This document shows positions 1-5,209 of a DNA stretch of 64,000 nucleotides, one piece after another. Source of the stretch: an uncultured Oscillospiraceae bacterium (lineage in GTDB: Bacteria; Bacillota; Clostridia; Oscillospirales; Ruminococcaceae); the NCBI GenBank assembly GCA_900540595.1, contig UQGL01000003.1, positions 1 through 64,000 on the forward strand. The letters run 5' to 3'. Positions within the stretch are counted from its first letter, which is position 1, and each line of letters begins with the position of its first letter. The notes beneath the pieces are model-generated. The model saw only the letters and a list, made by a program, of their open reading frames with translations. It was not told the origin of the DNA and searched no databases. The position numbers and the translations under genes were made by a program.

Positions 1-139
1 TCGTGTCAAACAGGGCGTTGTAACTGCGGTTGGCGTATTTGTCGATTTCGCAGTGTCCTACGCATTCAAATCCTCCGGCACGGGTCAGTCCCTCGCGGAA
101 ACCGCCGATGCCGGAGAACATATCGATAAATCGAATCAC
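1..139 (-). CDS. DNA (cytosine-5) methyltransferase, N-terminal fragment
   Basis: Only the first ~46 codons lie in the window; the gene runs off the left edge. The minus strand reads VIRFIDMFSGIGGFREGL, the AdoMet-binding motif I (FxGxGG) of C5 cytosine methyltransferases, with the usual hydrophobic strand just before it. That points to a Dcm-type enzyme, either of a restriction-modification system or an orphan on a mobile element. The GTG at 139 is preferred because family members carry a few residues before the FIDMFSG strand; an in-frame ATG at 121 would cut into it. No strong ribosome site precedes the GTG, but it overlaps the stop of a 38-codon ORF (GTGA), which suggests translational coupling. 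An inverted repeat spans the start. Specificity cannot be judged from this fragment. Confidence 0.85.
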   Translation of the reverse strand, partial: MIRFIDMFSGIGGFREGLTRAGGFECVGHCEIDKYANRSYNALFDT

Positions 140-148
140 AGATTCGAT
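130..148. promoter_or_regulatory. Inverted repeat spanning the methyltransferase start
   Basis: ATCGAATC and GATTCGAT arms (8 bp) are separated by 3 nt and straddle the GTG start at 139. Some C5 methyltransferases repress their own genes through such operators; here that is only an inference from position. Confidence 0.35.
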
Positions 149-252
149 AAATAAAACAGGGGCAGCCCATTCAGACTACCCCAAACAGAAAAGTATGTGA
201 TTTTCAGTATAATGTACCTACCTCCTTGTATTGGCTCTATTTCTTGTCCCAT
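136..252 (-). CDS. possible 38-aa leader ORF before the methyltransferase
   Basis: An ATG at 252 opens a 38-codon frame (starts MGQEIEPIQGG, ends YLSNL) whose TGA stop overlaps the GTG start of the methyltransferase. It follows the ParR-like gene by 23 nt on the same strand. A GGGGGTGG purine run lies upstream, but at 16 nt it is too far for a good ribosome site. It may be a small coupled peptide or simply an open frame; I recognise no family. Confidence 0.25.
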   Translation of the reverse strand: MGQEIEPIQGGRYIILKITYFSVWGSLNGLPLFYLSNL

Positions 253-275
253 AATAAGTGCATTGGAACCACCCC

Positions 276-548
276 CTAAAGTGAATCTAAAAAAGAAATC
301 GCCGCAGCCGGAATCACATCGTCCGGCGGCGGACTGGAAACAGCAGTGGTTATGTTGACTGCCTGCAACTCCTCCCGCACAACCTTGCGGATGCTTTTCT
401 CCAGCCTATCCGTCTGTTCTGCCGCAAGGATACTCTGCACCAGAAACTCTTTGCGTTTGGCAGGCGGCACCTGCTGCAACAACGCCCACGCGCGGCGGTG
501 TTGCGGTTCGTTAAGGTTCGGACGGAAAACATACTGCGGGCGTTTCAT
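276..548 (-). CDS. ParR-like partner of the ParM-type ATPase
   Basis: A 90-aa basic protein (MKRPQYVFRPNLNEPQHRRAWAL...) overlaps the upstream ParM-like gene by 4 nt (ATGA). The position directly after an actin-like segregation ATPase, the size and the charged N-terminal half fit ParR, the adaptor that binds the centromere and caps ParM filaments. I cannot assign a ribbon-helix-helix fold by eye, so the call rests mainly on context. The nearby GTTTTCA iterons upstream of the ATPase would be its binding sites. The pair would help keep an extrachromosomal or conjugative element during replication. Confidence 0.55.
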   Translation of the reverse strand: MKRPQYVFRPNLNEPQHRRAWALLQQVPPAKRKEFLVQSILAAEQTDRLEKSIRKVVREELQAVNITTAVSSPPPDDVIPAAAISFLDSL

Positions 549-1474
549 ACCTCGCTTTTACGGCGCGACACGGCGGTCAACGCGCGTTCGAACCCGACAG
601 CGTTCACCTTATCGTCCAAGAGAAAAATCGTCTTACAAAGCCCGTCTTTGGGGCTGAGGTGGCGGCTCACCACCGATGCGCCGCCGCCCAGCAGCACGGC
701 GGGGATGGCGTGCAGGTCGAAGCCGGCTTCCATCGTGGCAGAAAGCAGATGCTCTGTGTACTTGCGACCCTGCCGGTTCACAATGTCACGAACCGTATCG
801 CTGACCGTGCAGGGCTGACCCGCCAGCATATTTTCGATTTGGGCATCCGTGAGGGACAGCCCGGTTTCTCGGCGCACCTGTTCCCGAATGTCATCCACGC
901 AGCGGATCATGCCGAGTTCCAGACTGTGCGCGGTATCAGCCGCAGGGATGGCGTTGTCGATGCGCATAAGGTCCACCGTCCAGCCGCCCAAGTCCATAAG
1001 GAGCATAGACGGTTCATCCTGCAACAGCCCGGTTTCTGTCATGAGGGCGGCATAGCCTTGAGGAAAGATAGCGACTTCCTCGATGGTGATGCTGTACTCT
1101 ACACCCTCAAACTTGAAATTCACAGGTCGCCCACTTCGCAGCAGATAATCGCGGAACTTCGGCTTGTCGCGTCCGAAGCTGGTCAGCGGCAACCCAGCCG
1201 CAATCCGCACAGAACATTCGGGCGGCAAACTGCGCTGCTTGAGTTCCTTGGCGATAGCCGCCAGTGTCAGCAGATAGTAGTTGTCGTTTATGGTCTTGTC
1301 ACGCTGGATGGGCTGCCGCCCCGTGCCGCAAACAAAAAAGCACCCGCCAAACTCTAAGAGTCCTTGGCGGGTGTAGGGTTCGTGTTCTCCGTAGCTTGTA
1401 AGCCCTGCCGGGAATGAGCAGTGCGCCGTCTTGATGGCGTAGTAGCCGTGGTCGATACCGATAATGATGCTCAT
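545..1474 (-). CDS. ParM/StbA-type actin-like ATPase
   Basis: A 309-aa protein with the actin-fold phosphate loops: phosphate 1 near the N-terminus (IIIGIDHGYYAIKTA), phosphate 2 at about residue 161 (LLMDLGGWTVDL) and an adenosine-type loop (AVLLGGGASV) near residue 260. Length and order match ParM/StbA/Alp proteins, which form filaments that push plasmid or ICE copies apart. A good ribosome site (AAGGAGG) precedes the ATG. The gene overlaps the ParR-like gene and lies downstream of paired GTTTTCA iterons, so a parCMR cassette is likely. ParM genes of this kind are frequent on integrative conjugative elements of gut Clostridia, which suggests that the left flank belongs to a different element from the one at 1823-16461. 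Confidence 0.85.
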   Translation of the reverse strand: MSIIIGIDHGYYAIKTAHCSFPAGLTSYGEHEPYTRQGLLEFGGCFFVCGTGRQPIQRDKTINDNYYLLTLAAIAKELKQRSLPPECSVRIAAGLPLTSFGRDKPKFRDYLLRSGRPVNFKFEGVEYSITIEEVAIFPQGYAALMTETGLLQDEPSMLLMDLGGWTVDLMRIDNAIPAADTAHSLELGMIRCVDDIREQVRRETGLSLTDAQIENMLAGQPCTVSDTVRDIVNRQGRKYTEHLLSATMEAGFDLHAIPAVLLGGGASVVSRHLSPKDGLCKTIFLLDDKVNAVGFERALTAVSRRKSEV

Positions 1475-1509
1475 AGTGGAAATCCTCCTTATTGTAGTAG
1501 GTATAAAAT

Positions 1510-1611
1510 GGAAAACTTGAAAACAAACTGAAAACTGCTAGGAAAAACGAAAAATCCCCGCAGCCAACAGGAAATTGGCTACGGGGAAATTGAAAACATT
1601 CTGAAAACAGC
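1510..1611. promoter_or_regulatory. parC-like iteron region upstream of the ParM-type gene
   Basis: TGAAAAC boxes lie at 1518, 1529, 1591 and 1602: two pairs, each with an 11-bp period, 73 bp apart, on either side of a hairpin at 1555-1586 (CCCCG.AGCCAA / TTGGCT.CGGGG). ParR proteins bind short iterons of about this spacing upstream of parM, so I infer a centromere site. Confidence 0.45.
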
Positions 1612-1790
1612 AGGATTTATTCTGCTTTTTCTCAAAAAAATTGCCCCCTCCCCTGCCAAATTCCAGAAAGCGGCAGAAAAGTGGGCATCAAGGTGGGCAA
1701 ACCGCCCCAAAATGGTTGGACAACACTGTAAAACCGTGTCCAAAAACAGGTTGGCAAAATCGTCGATTTTCGACGATACAGCAAAGAAAA

Positions 1791-1821
1791 AAGCCTGTGA
1801 CATCTTTTTTGTCACAGGCTT
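1791..1821 (-). terminator. Terminator just after the displaced tRNA-Thr 3' end
   Basis: Perfect 12-bp stem (AAGCCTGTGACA and its complement) with a run of T residues on the minus strand after it. It starts 2 nt beyond the CCA end of the tRNA fragment at 1823, so it was probably the terminator of tRNA-Thr before the element inserted. On the plus strand there is no T run. Confidence 0.75.
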
Positions 1822-1822
1822 A

Positions 1823-1868
1823 TGGAGCTGGTGGCCGGACTTGAACCGGCGACCTGCTGATTACGAAT
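1823..1868. other. attL: 46-bp copy of the tRNA-Thr 3' half
   Basis: These 46 bases are identical to 16416-16461, from the CCA end through the anticodon loop of tRNA-Thr(CGT). The sequences diverge at once on both sides (tgttg here against cagct at the intact tRNA). This is the displaced half left when a tyrosine-recombinase element inserts into a tRNA 3' end; the intact gene is kept next to the integrase. Confidence 0.92.
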
Positions 1869-1894
1869 TGTTGATTCTTGGCGTTGTATCGTTA

Positions 1895-1920
1895 AATATC
1901 GTGCAATAATGCACGATATT
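1895..1920. repeat. 11-bp perfect inverted repeat near attL
   Basis: Arms AATATCGTGCA and TGCACGATATT are separated by 4 nt. There is no T run, so it is not a terminator. The half-site resembles the operator palindrome at 3783-3802 (ATATCGT with GC), which suggests the same DNA-binding protein or a recombination accessory site. Confidence 0.5.
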
Positions 1921-1973
1921 ATGACAATACAAGTTCAGTGCCGTTTAATAGCTTTTGGTAGTTTTTAATGCAA

Positions 1974-1995
1974 TTATGCCCAAATTATGACCATT
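1974..1995 (+). repeat. 22-bp terminal direct repeat, left copy
   Basis: Identical to 16313-16334 and in the same orientation, 151 bp inside attL; the other copy lies 103 bp inside attR. Repeats placed this way at both ends are typical of arm-type integrase binding sites. Confidence 0.6.
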
Positions 1996-2051
1996 TTTGC
2001 AGTCCTATAAATGGGAAAAGCGCCCCTTGCGGAGCGCTCTTGATTTCCGGG

Positions 2052-2318
2052 TTATTGTATGGGGCAGACTTCGCGGATAAGTTCAATGCCTTTGGTGGCT
2101 ACCTGCCGGATGTAGGGGGTGGGGTCTGTGTGCTGCATCTGGCGCAGGGCTTTGATGTGGCGCTTGTATTCTGCCCGGCTGCATTGTGGAAGCTCAAACT
2201 CTGTAATCCCGTCCAGATGTGCCCCAGCAGTCAGCGTAATCAGCATAAGATTTTTTCTCTCCGGCGTTGCCTTGCGCAGCATATCCAGCAATTCCCGTTC
2301 TTCGCTTGTGATAGTCAT
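2052..2318 (-). CDS. hypothetical protein, last gene of the leftward micro-operon
   Basis: An 88-aa soluble acidic/basic mixed protein (MTITSEERELLDMLRKA...) overlapping the lipoprotein gene by 4 nt (ATGA). Helical throughout by eye, with no recognised motif. The overlap shows it is translated with the upstream genes. It is the most distal gene before attL. Confidence 0.7.
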   Translation of the reverse strand: MTITSEERELLDMLRKATPERKNLMLITLTAGAHLDGITEFELPQCSRAEYKRHIKALRQMQHTDPTPYIRQVATKGIELIREVCPIQ

Positions 2319-2503
2319 TGTTCTGTTCTCCCTTCGTAAAGTTCATTGAGCCAGTAACCGCCGTAGCGGTACGAGATGATATAGCCGTTCGTGTTCTGCG
2401 CTGGTCCTACCGGGACGGCGCAGCGGATAGTGACCGCACAGCCCGCGAGAAAGGCCAGCAGGAGCGCGAGTGCGACAATGGTAAGGTAGATTGCTTTCTT
2501 CAT
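2315..2503 (-). CDS. 62-aa lipoprotein
   Basis: The N-terminus has two Lys, a hydrophobic stretch (IYLTIVALALLLAFLAG) and a lipobox ending LAGC at Cys22, followed by about 40 residues rich in Tyr, Gly and Asn. It should be anchored to the outer face of the membrane after signal peptidase II cleavage. Phage and satellite lipoproteins of this size often act in superinfection exclusion; that is an inference from context, as I recognise no family. The ATG overlaps the stop of the gene before it and the TGA overlaps the ATG of the next, so it sits in a tightly coupled chain. Confidence 0.75.
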   Translation of the reverse strand: MKKAIYLTIVALALLLAFLAGCAVTIRCAVPVGPAQNTNGYIISYRYGGYWLNELYEGRTEQ

Positions 2504-2643
2504 GGTAAAGCCTCCGTGTGCGCCCCGGCGGGGCCTTGCGCGGCGCTCAGTTGATCGATGATGTACTGAAGTTGCTTGTCCGTCAGGGTCATGACATCCT
2601 TGATAAGACTAAGGCGCAGGTCCCAGAGCTCTTTATCTGTCAT
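2500..2643 (-). CDS. 47-aa micro-protein
   Basis: Reads MTDKELWDLRLSLIKDVMTLTDKQ and ends GAHTEALP. Both ends overlap neighbours by ATGA (2640-2643 upstream, 2500-2503 downstream), which strongly supports translation even though it is very short. The central part (TDKQLQYIIDQL) resembles its neighbours at 2640-2774 (TDDQLDTLWCMA) and 2830-2940 (TADELEKVLQYIQ), so these three genes may be diverged paralogues. Function unknown. Confidence 0.65.
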   Translation of the reverse strand: MTDKELWDLRLSLIKDVMTLTDKQLQYIIDQLSAAQGPAGAHTEALP

Positions 2644-2774
2644 TTTTCGCTTTCCCCCTGTTCAAGAATCATTTTTGTTGCCATGCACCAAAGGGTGTCC
2701 AGCTGGTCATCCGTAGCGGCTACTAGCAGGCCCTGTAAGGCCGTGATATAGGCAGCGCGGTTAATTTCATTCAT
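2640..2774 (-). CDS. 44-aa micro-protein
   Basis: Reads MNEINRAAYITALQGLLVAA and continues TDDQLDTLWCMATKMI, ending QGESEK. The ATG at 2774 has an AGGAGG 11 nt upstream; a longer frame from 2891 has no ribosome site and would cover the neighbouring gene. It overlaps the next gene by 4 nt. The TDDQLDTL core matches the other micro-proteins of the operon. Function unknown. Confidence 0.65.
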   Translation of the reverse strand: MNEINRAAYITALQGLLVAATDDQLDTLWCMATKMILEQGESEK

Positions 2775-2829
2775 AAGCGTTTGAACCTCCTGAAAGCGCC
2801 CGTATAGCCTGATAGCGCAGCTGTGGTTG

Positions 2830-2940
2830 TTATTCTGCCGTGCGGCGGTGCTTGACGGTCTGGATGTATTGCAGAACCTTTTCCAGTTCATCAGCGGTCA
2901 GGTCATCGGCAGCGGTCTTGATTTCTTCAAGTAGTTCCAT
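2830..2940 (-). CDS. 36-aa micro-protein
   Basis: Reads MELLEEIKTAADDLTADELE then KVLQYIQTVKHRRTAE. It begins 14 nt downstream of the 91-aa gene, with an AAAGGATGG purine run just before its ATG. One amphipathic helix-loop-helix with a basic tail is all that can be seen. The TADEL..VLQYI pattern resembles the two genes that follow it. Function unknown. Confidence 0.55.
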   Translation of the reverse strand: MELLEEIKTAADDLTADELEKVLQYIQTVKHRRTAE

Positions 2941-2954
2941 TGCAAACCATCCTT

Positions 2955-3230
2955 TCAGGCGATGGAGAAGCGGCGGCTCGTGGTGGTCTTGGTGAAGCGG
3001 GCGGCCAGTTCCGGCGCGGCGGCTTTCAGGCCCTTGCCGTCCAGTCGGGAGCTGGTCACGGTCTGGTAACGTACCTTGTGGGTTCCTGCATCCATCGTGT
3101 CCACATCCCGGCGGGTCATCTCTTCAGTGATCTGGCGCTTCAGTTCGTCCATCTCGGCCTGTGCGGCTTCAATAAGCTGCTGGGCTTCTTTGTACTGTTC
3201 GACGAGGGACAAAATTTCGGTGCTGCTCAT
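2955..3230 (-). CDS. 91-aa phage-type coiled-coil protein
   Basis: Starts MSSTEILSLVEQYKEAQQLI and ends FTKTTTSRRFSIA. The ATG at 3230 follows AAAGGAG by 6 nt, so the 9-residue longer frame is rejected. The first ~45 residues form a coiled coil; the rest, with a V.Y.TVTSSRLD segment and a C-terminal TTTSRRF, resembles small conserved proteins of unknown function found in Clostridia prophages and conjugative elements. It is probably a DNA- or nuclease-associated accessory protein, which is speculative. Confidence 0.75.
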   Translation of the reverse strand: MSSTEILSLVEQYKEAQQLIEAAQAEMDELKRQITEEMTRRDVDTMDAGTHKVRYQTVTSSRLDGKGLKAAAPELAARFTKTTTSRRFSIA

Positions 3231-3240
3231 GGTATACTCC

Positions 3241-3340
3241 TTTACTTTGTGGGGCAAACCATGCTATAATAGGCTTGCCCTTTTGGGTGGTGCGTCTCGC
3301 GGTTGCTTTGGTCGGCGTTTGCGAGGCGCTTTCTTTTTTT
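3241..3340 (+). ncRNA. Short plus-strand transcription cassette U1
   Basis: Candidate promoter TTTACT-N18-TATAAT (-10 at 3265-3270), then ~60 nt, then a 9-bp stem with one G-U pair (3292-3300 with 3321-3329) followed by eleven pyrimidines, mostly T. It starts at the ribosome site of the minus-strand gene at 3230 and points away from it. No ORF in it has a ribosome site. Confidence 0.4.
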
Positions 3341-3475
3341 GCTGTAGGGGTTAAGGTTCGCGGGGGCTCGGTGCTGTCTGCACGCTCTGTGGCGGTTCTT
3401 GCAATCCTGTCCGCGTCTTATCTGGTCGTTTCTGGTGGGCTTTCGCTTGACGTCCGCCTTGACCTTTCCCGACAT
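3242..3475 (-). CDS. doubtful 77-aa basic ORF
   Basis: A Lys/Arg/His-rich frame (MSGKVKADVKRKPTRNDQIR...) that fills the gap between two genes of the leftward operon and stops 9 nt before the next ribosome site. It has no ribosome site of its own, and its sequence lies opposite the U1 cassette and the U2 promoter, whose hairpins explain much of the composition. Listed only because its position would allow coupling. Confidence 0.2.
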   Translation of the reverse strand: MSGKVKADVKRKPTRNDQIRRGQDCKNRHRACRQHRAPANLNPYSKKRKRLANADQSNRETHHPKGQAYYSMVCPTK

Positions 3476-3570
3476 TGCGTTATAATAAAGATGTCAGCAC
3501 GGCGGCGAACTCGCCGCGCTGGCGGGTTGTTTTTGGGTGTCGGTGCTTTGGAGAGGGCCGACACCCTTTT
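3459..3570 (+). ncRNA. Short plus-strand transcription cassette U2
   Basis: Promoter TTGACC-N16-TATAAT (-10 at 3481-3486), ~80 nt of RNA with a GCGGCG/CGCCGC hairpin, and a terminator stem GGGTGTCGG (3535-3543) with CCGACACCC (3558-3566) then TTTT. The RNA would be antisense to the gap downstream of the 44-aa gene and touches its stop codon. Confidence 0.45.
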
Positions 3571-3703
3571 ACTTGAGCAGGTCTGCCAAACGCTGGCGGA
3601 ACTCTTCAATGGTCTTGCACTCGTTGGCGAGCATCAAGAGCCGAAGCCGTTCAGCCGTGCGGGTTTCCTGTACGAGCAGTTCGCTTGCGCTGGGCGTTTT
3701 CAT
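3569..3703 (-). CDS. 44-aa protein, first gene of the leftward operon
   Basis: Reads MKTPSASELLVQETRTAERL and ends EEFRQRLADLLK. A GGAAGAGGTG ribosome site lies 4 nt upstream of the ATG. It is the first gene after the leftward promoter at 3778-3806. Helical, charged and without a signal peptide; no family recognised. The downstream gene is 338 nt away, with two plus-strand cassettes in between. Confidence 0.6.
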   Translation of the reverse strand: MKTPSASELLVQETRTAERLRLLMLANECKTIEEFRQRLADLLK

Positions 3704-3777
3704 TTTCACCTCTTCCTTTCCGGACGCCTTGCGGCGGTTCGCTGTAGCTGCGGGGTGTTCCCGCTTGCTATGGTCTT

Positions 3778-3806
3778 ATTATATATCGTTGCGCAACGAT
3801 ATTCAA
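3778..3806 (-). promoter_or_regulatory. Leftward promoter with an operator in its spacer
   Basis: Minus-strand TTGAAT (3806-3801), 17-nt spacer, TATAAT (3783-3778). The perfect 20-bp palindrome at 3783-3802 fills the spacer, so a bound protein would block polymerase. It faces the leftward micro-gene operon. Confidence 0.65.
3783..3802. promoter_or_regulatory. 20-bp perfect palindromic operator O1
   Basis: ATATCGTTGC followed by its exact complement. Its right half, TTGCGCAACGATAT at 3789-3802, recurs as TTGCGTAACGATAT at 3826-3839 and TTGCACAACGATAT at 3856-3869, giving a three-site operator array between the divergent promoters. Confidence 0.7.
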
Positions 3807-3825
3807 TAGACATTCTGCACAAATA

Positions 3826-3839
3826 TTGCGTAACGATAT
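3826..3839 (+). promoter_or_regulatory. Operator repeat O2
   Basis: TTGCGTAACGATAT, one base different from the right half of O1 and two from O3. It lies between the two divergent promoters. Confidence 0.6.
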
Positions 3840-3855
3840 AGTGTAATTTTTATAG

Positions 3856-3884
3856 TTGCACAACGATATATTACGGTATATAAT
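3856..3884 (+). promoter_or_regulatory. Rightward promoter overlapping operator O3
   Basis: TTGCAC (3856-3861), 17-nt spacer, TATAAT (3879-3884). Operator repeat O3 (3856-3869) covers the -35 box, so the product of the downstream RHH-type gene probably represses its own transcription. The TATAAT lies 29 nt before the start codon at 3913. Confidence 0.7.
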
Positions 3885-3912
3885 AGTTATAGATGGATTG
3901 GAGGTGTACCCG

Positions 3913-4104
3913 ATGGGAAAAGCACAAACCAGAGCGCAGAATAAATATATTGCTAAAGCCTATGACCGCGTAAACCTCGTGTTGAAAAAGGATACCAGTC
4001 CGACAAAGGATGAAGTTCAAGCCGCTGCCGATGCAGAAGGTGTGAGCCTAAATGCGTATATTGTGGCAGCCATAAGCCAACAGTTAAGCAAAGACAAACC
4101 GTAA
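3913..4104 (+). CDS. Arc/ribbon-helix-helix-type regulator
   Basis: A 63-aa basic protein (MGKAQTRAQNKYIAKAYDRV...; C-terminal AEGVSLNAYIVAAISQQLSK). The pattern of a short strand (DRVNLVLKK) followed by helix-turn-helix with 'GVSLNAYIV' is that of Arc-type RHH proteins (strand, then A..xGVSLNxYI). The ATG at 3913 follows GGAGGTG; a longer frame from 3856 starts inside the promoter and is rejected. It lies directly downstream of the three-operator array and 14 nt before a RelB-like gene, so it is the likely repressor of both divergent promoters and the DNA-binding part of the toxin-antitoxin cluster. RHH proteins bind as dimers to palindromic and repeated operators, in line with O1-O3. Confidence 0.7.
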   Translation: MGKAQTRAQNKYIAKAYDRVNLVLKKDTSPTKDEVQAAADAEGVSLNAYIVAAISQQLSKDKP

Positions 4105-4118
4105 AGGGGGGCGCTATT

Positions 4119-4340
4119 ATGAGTGAGAGAGAGCAGGCAAAGCAGATTATTGATACCTTACCAGATTACAAGATGCAGGCTATTTTGATGTTCCTGCGCG
4201 GCGTTGAGTTTGACGATGAACTAGAGGATGATCGTTTCTGTGAAAAGCTGGTTGACGATTATCTAAAGGATGATTCGCCTGACAAGCACGAAAGCATCAG
4301 TCTGGAAGAGTTCGCGGCGCAGGAAGGTATTGCGCTATGA
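4119..4340 (+). CDS. RelB-like antitoxin
   Basis: A 73-aa acidic protein (MSEREQAKQIIDTLPDYKMQ...) ending HESISLEEFAAQEGIAL. This layout, with a helical N-terminal half, an acidic linker and a C-terminal 'ISLEE.A...GI', is common in antitoxins paired with RelE-type toxins in Clostridia. It has no obvious DNA-binding domain, which may be why a separate RHH gene stands in front. The stop overlaps the toxin start by 4 nt (ATGA), so antitoxin and toxin are translationally coupled. It would wrap and inhibit the toxin. Confidence 0.75.
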   Translation: MSEREQAKQIIDTLPDYKMQAILMFLRGVEFDDELEDDRFCEKLVDDYLKDDSPDKHESISLEEFAAQEGIAL

Positions 4341-4591
4341 AATACCAAATCAAGATTGAAAAGGACGCGCAAAAGTTCCTTAAAAAGCTGCCGCGCCCGG
4401 ATGAAACCAGAGTTTTAAAGGCAATCGCCAAACTCCCCGACGAGGGAGACCGAAAACAGATGAAAGGGCATCCGGGCTTCTTTCGGCTGCGTGTGGGTGA
4501 CTACCGCATTATCTACACGGTGGACAACGGGCAGTTGATCGTGCGAGTCGTGGATGCCGGGAATCGTGGGCAAATTTACAACCGGTATTGA
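4337..4591 (+). CDS. RelE/ParE-superfamily toxin
   Basis: An 84-aa basic protein, MKYQIKIEKDAQKFLKKLPR at the start and the hallmark 'G.FRLRVGDYRIIYTV' in the middle, ending VDAGNRGQIYNRY. The size, the strand-helix-helix-strand order and the R-x-R...DYRIIY and R..I..Y elements fit RelE-like ribosome-dependent mRNA interferases. The C-terminal H of classical RelE is replaced by a 'NRGQIYNRY' ending, the form shared by RelE/YafQ/ParE relatives. Overlap with the antitoxin and the shared promoter support a functional pair that stabilises the element. Confidence 0.85.
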   Translation: MKYQIKIEKDAQKFLKKLPRPDETRVLKAIAKLPDEGDRKQMKGHPGFFRLRVGDYRIIYTVDNGQLIVRVVDAGNRGQIYNRY

Positions 4592-4605
4592 CCCACAAAT
4601 ACTAG

Positions 4606-4668
4606 TGGTTCAAGGTGCGGCAAGGTAAGGTGCGGCAGGGCAAGGCGTGGTATGGTTTGGCATGGAAT
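4606..4668 (+). repeat. G-rich imperfect tandem repeats
   Basis: Units like 'ggtgcggcaaggtaa' and 'ggtgcggcagggcaa' follow each other, then decay into 'ggcgtggtatggtttggcatgg'. The tract lies between the toxin stop and the next ribosome site; no frame in it looks translated from its own start. Confidence 0.5.
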
Positions 4669-4701
4669 AAATCATTTTTATTTCAAAAAGGAGATATTAC
4701 C

Positions 4702-4932
4702 ATGACAAACGATGAAAGAAACCGTGCAGCACGACTGCGCCGCAAATTGAATAAGCTGGGCTACACCATGAGGAAAACGAACTGGAGACGCGACAGCATT
4801 GACAATTTCGGTGGCTATGCGATAATCGACACTGAATACAATGCCATTGTCAGGGGTTCCCGGTTTGACTTAGACCTTGACGATGTGGAAGAATTTATTT
4901 CGGAAGAAGAATCCATTGCACAGTCTGAATAG
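4702..4932 (+). CDS. hypothetical 76-aa protein
   Basis: Starts MTNDERNRAARLRRKLNKLG and ends EFISEEESIAQSE. The ATG at 4702 has AAGGAG upstream; the longer frame reads through the G-rich repeats and is rejected. Basic N-terminal helix, a 'GGYAIIDTEYNAIVRG' strand region and an acidic tail. Small proteins of this form occur on gut Clostridia mobile elements, without known function. It follows the toxin gene by 110 nt and precedes a terminator. Confidence 0.65.
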   Translation: MTNDERNRAARLRRKLNKLGYTMRKTNWRRDSIDNFGGYAIIDTEYNAIVRGSRFDLDLDDVEEFISEEESIAQSE

Positions 4933-4940
4933 TCCAGCAA

Positions 4941-5005
4941 GGGGGGGGACGCTTCGACGCTCCCCTCTTTTTTATGGCAAAGGCCCGGCGGGGCCTATTT
5001 TTTTT
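4941..5005 (+). terminator. Double terminator after the toxin-antitoxin cluster
   Basis: Two hairpins in a row. The first is imperfect (GGGG...CCCC, with T residues at 4968-4973). The second has stem AGGCCC/GGGCCT at 4981-4996 and eight T residues. They end the rightward transcript. Confidence 0.7.
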
Positions 5006-5152
5006 GCAGGCCGATTCCCGGAAAGGGTGGCCCGGGGTGGTGGGGTGGTATTCCCCCCCTATGCGGGGGAACCCCCGGTCTCCTAACGAGCCAGCGCCCC
5101 TATATATATGCCAGTCCCCGGAGCAGACACCCGTTTCAAAAACATCGTAGGC

Positions 5153-5181
5153 TTGACATTTTCCGGCAAATGTAGTATACT
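5153..5181 (+). promoter_or_regulatory. Promoter of the terminase-small-like gene
   Basis: TTGACA (5153-5158), 17-nt spacer, TATACT (5176-5181): close to the sigma-70 consensus, 28 nt before the start codon. No operator repeat is obvious. Confidence 0.7.
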
Positions 5182-5209
5182 GTAATCCACAGATTGGGGG
5201 TGTGGATGT

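Noticed and set aside
1590..1909. Open frame through attL ending in a tRNA-like 'GLWSWWPDLNRRPADYE' peptide
   Set aside because: The peptide is the translation of the tRNA 3' half, a common artefact. The part before it might be a trace of an older integrase tail, but nothing catalytic remains.
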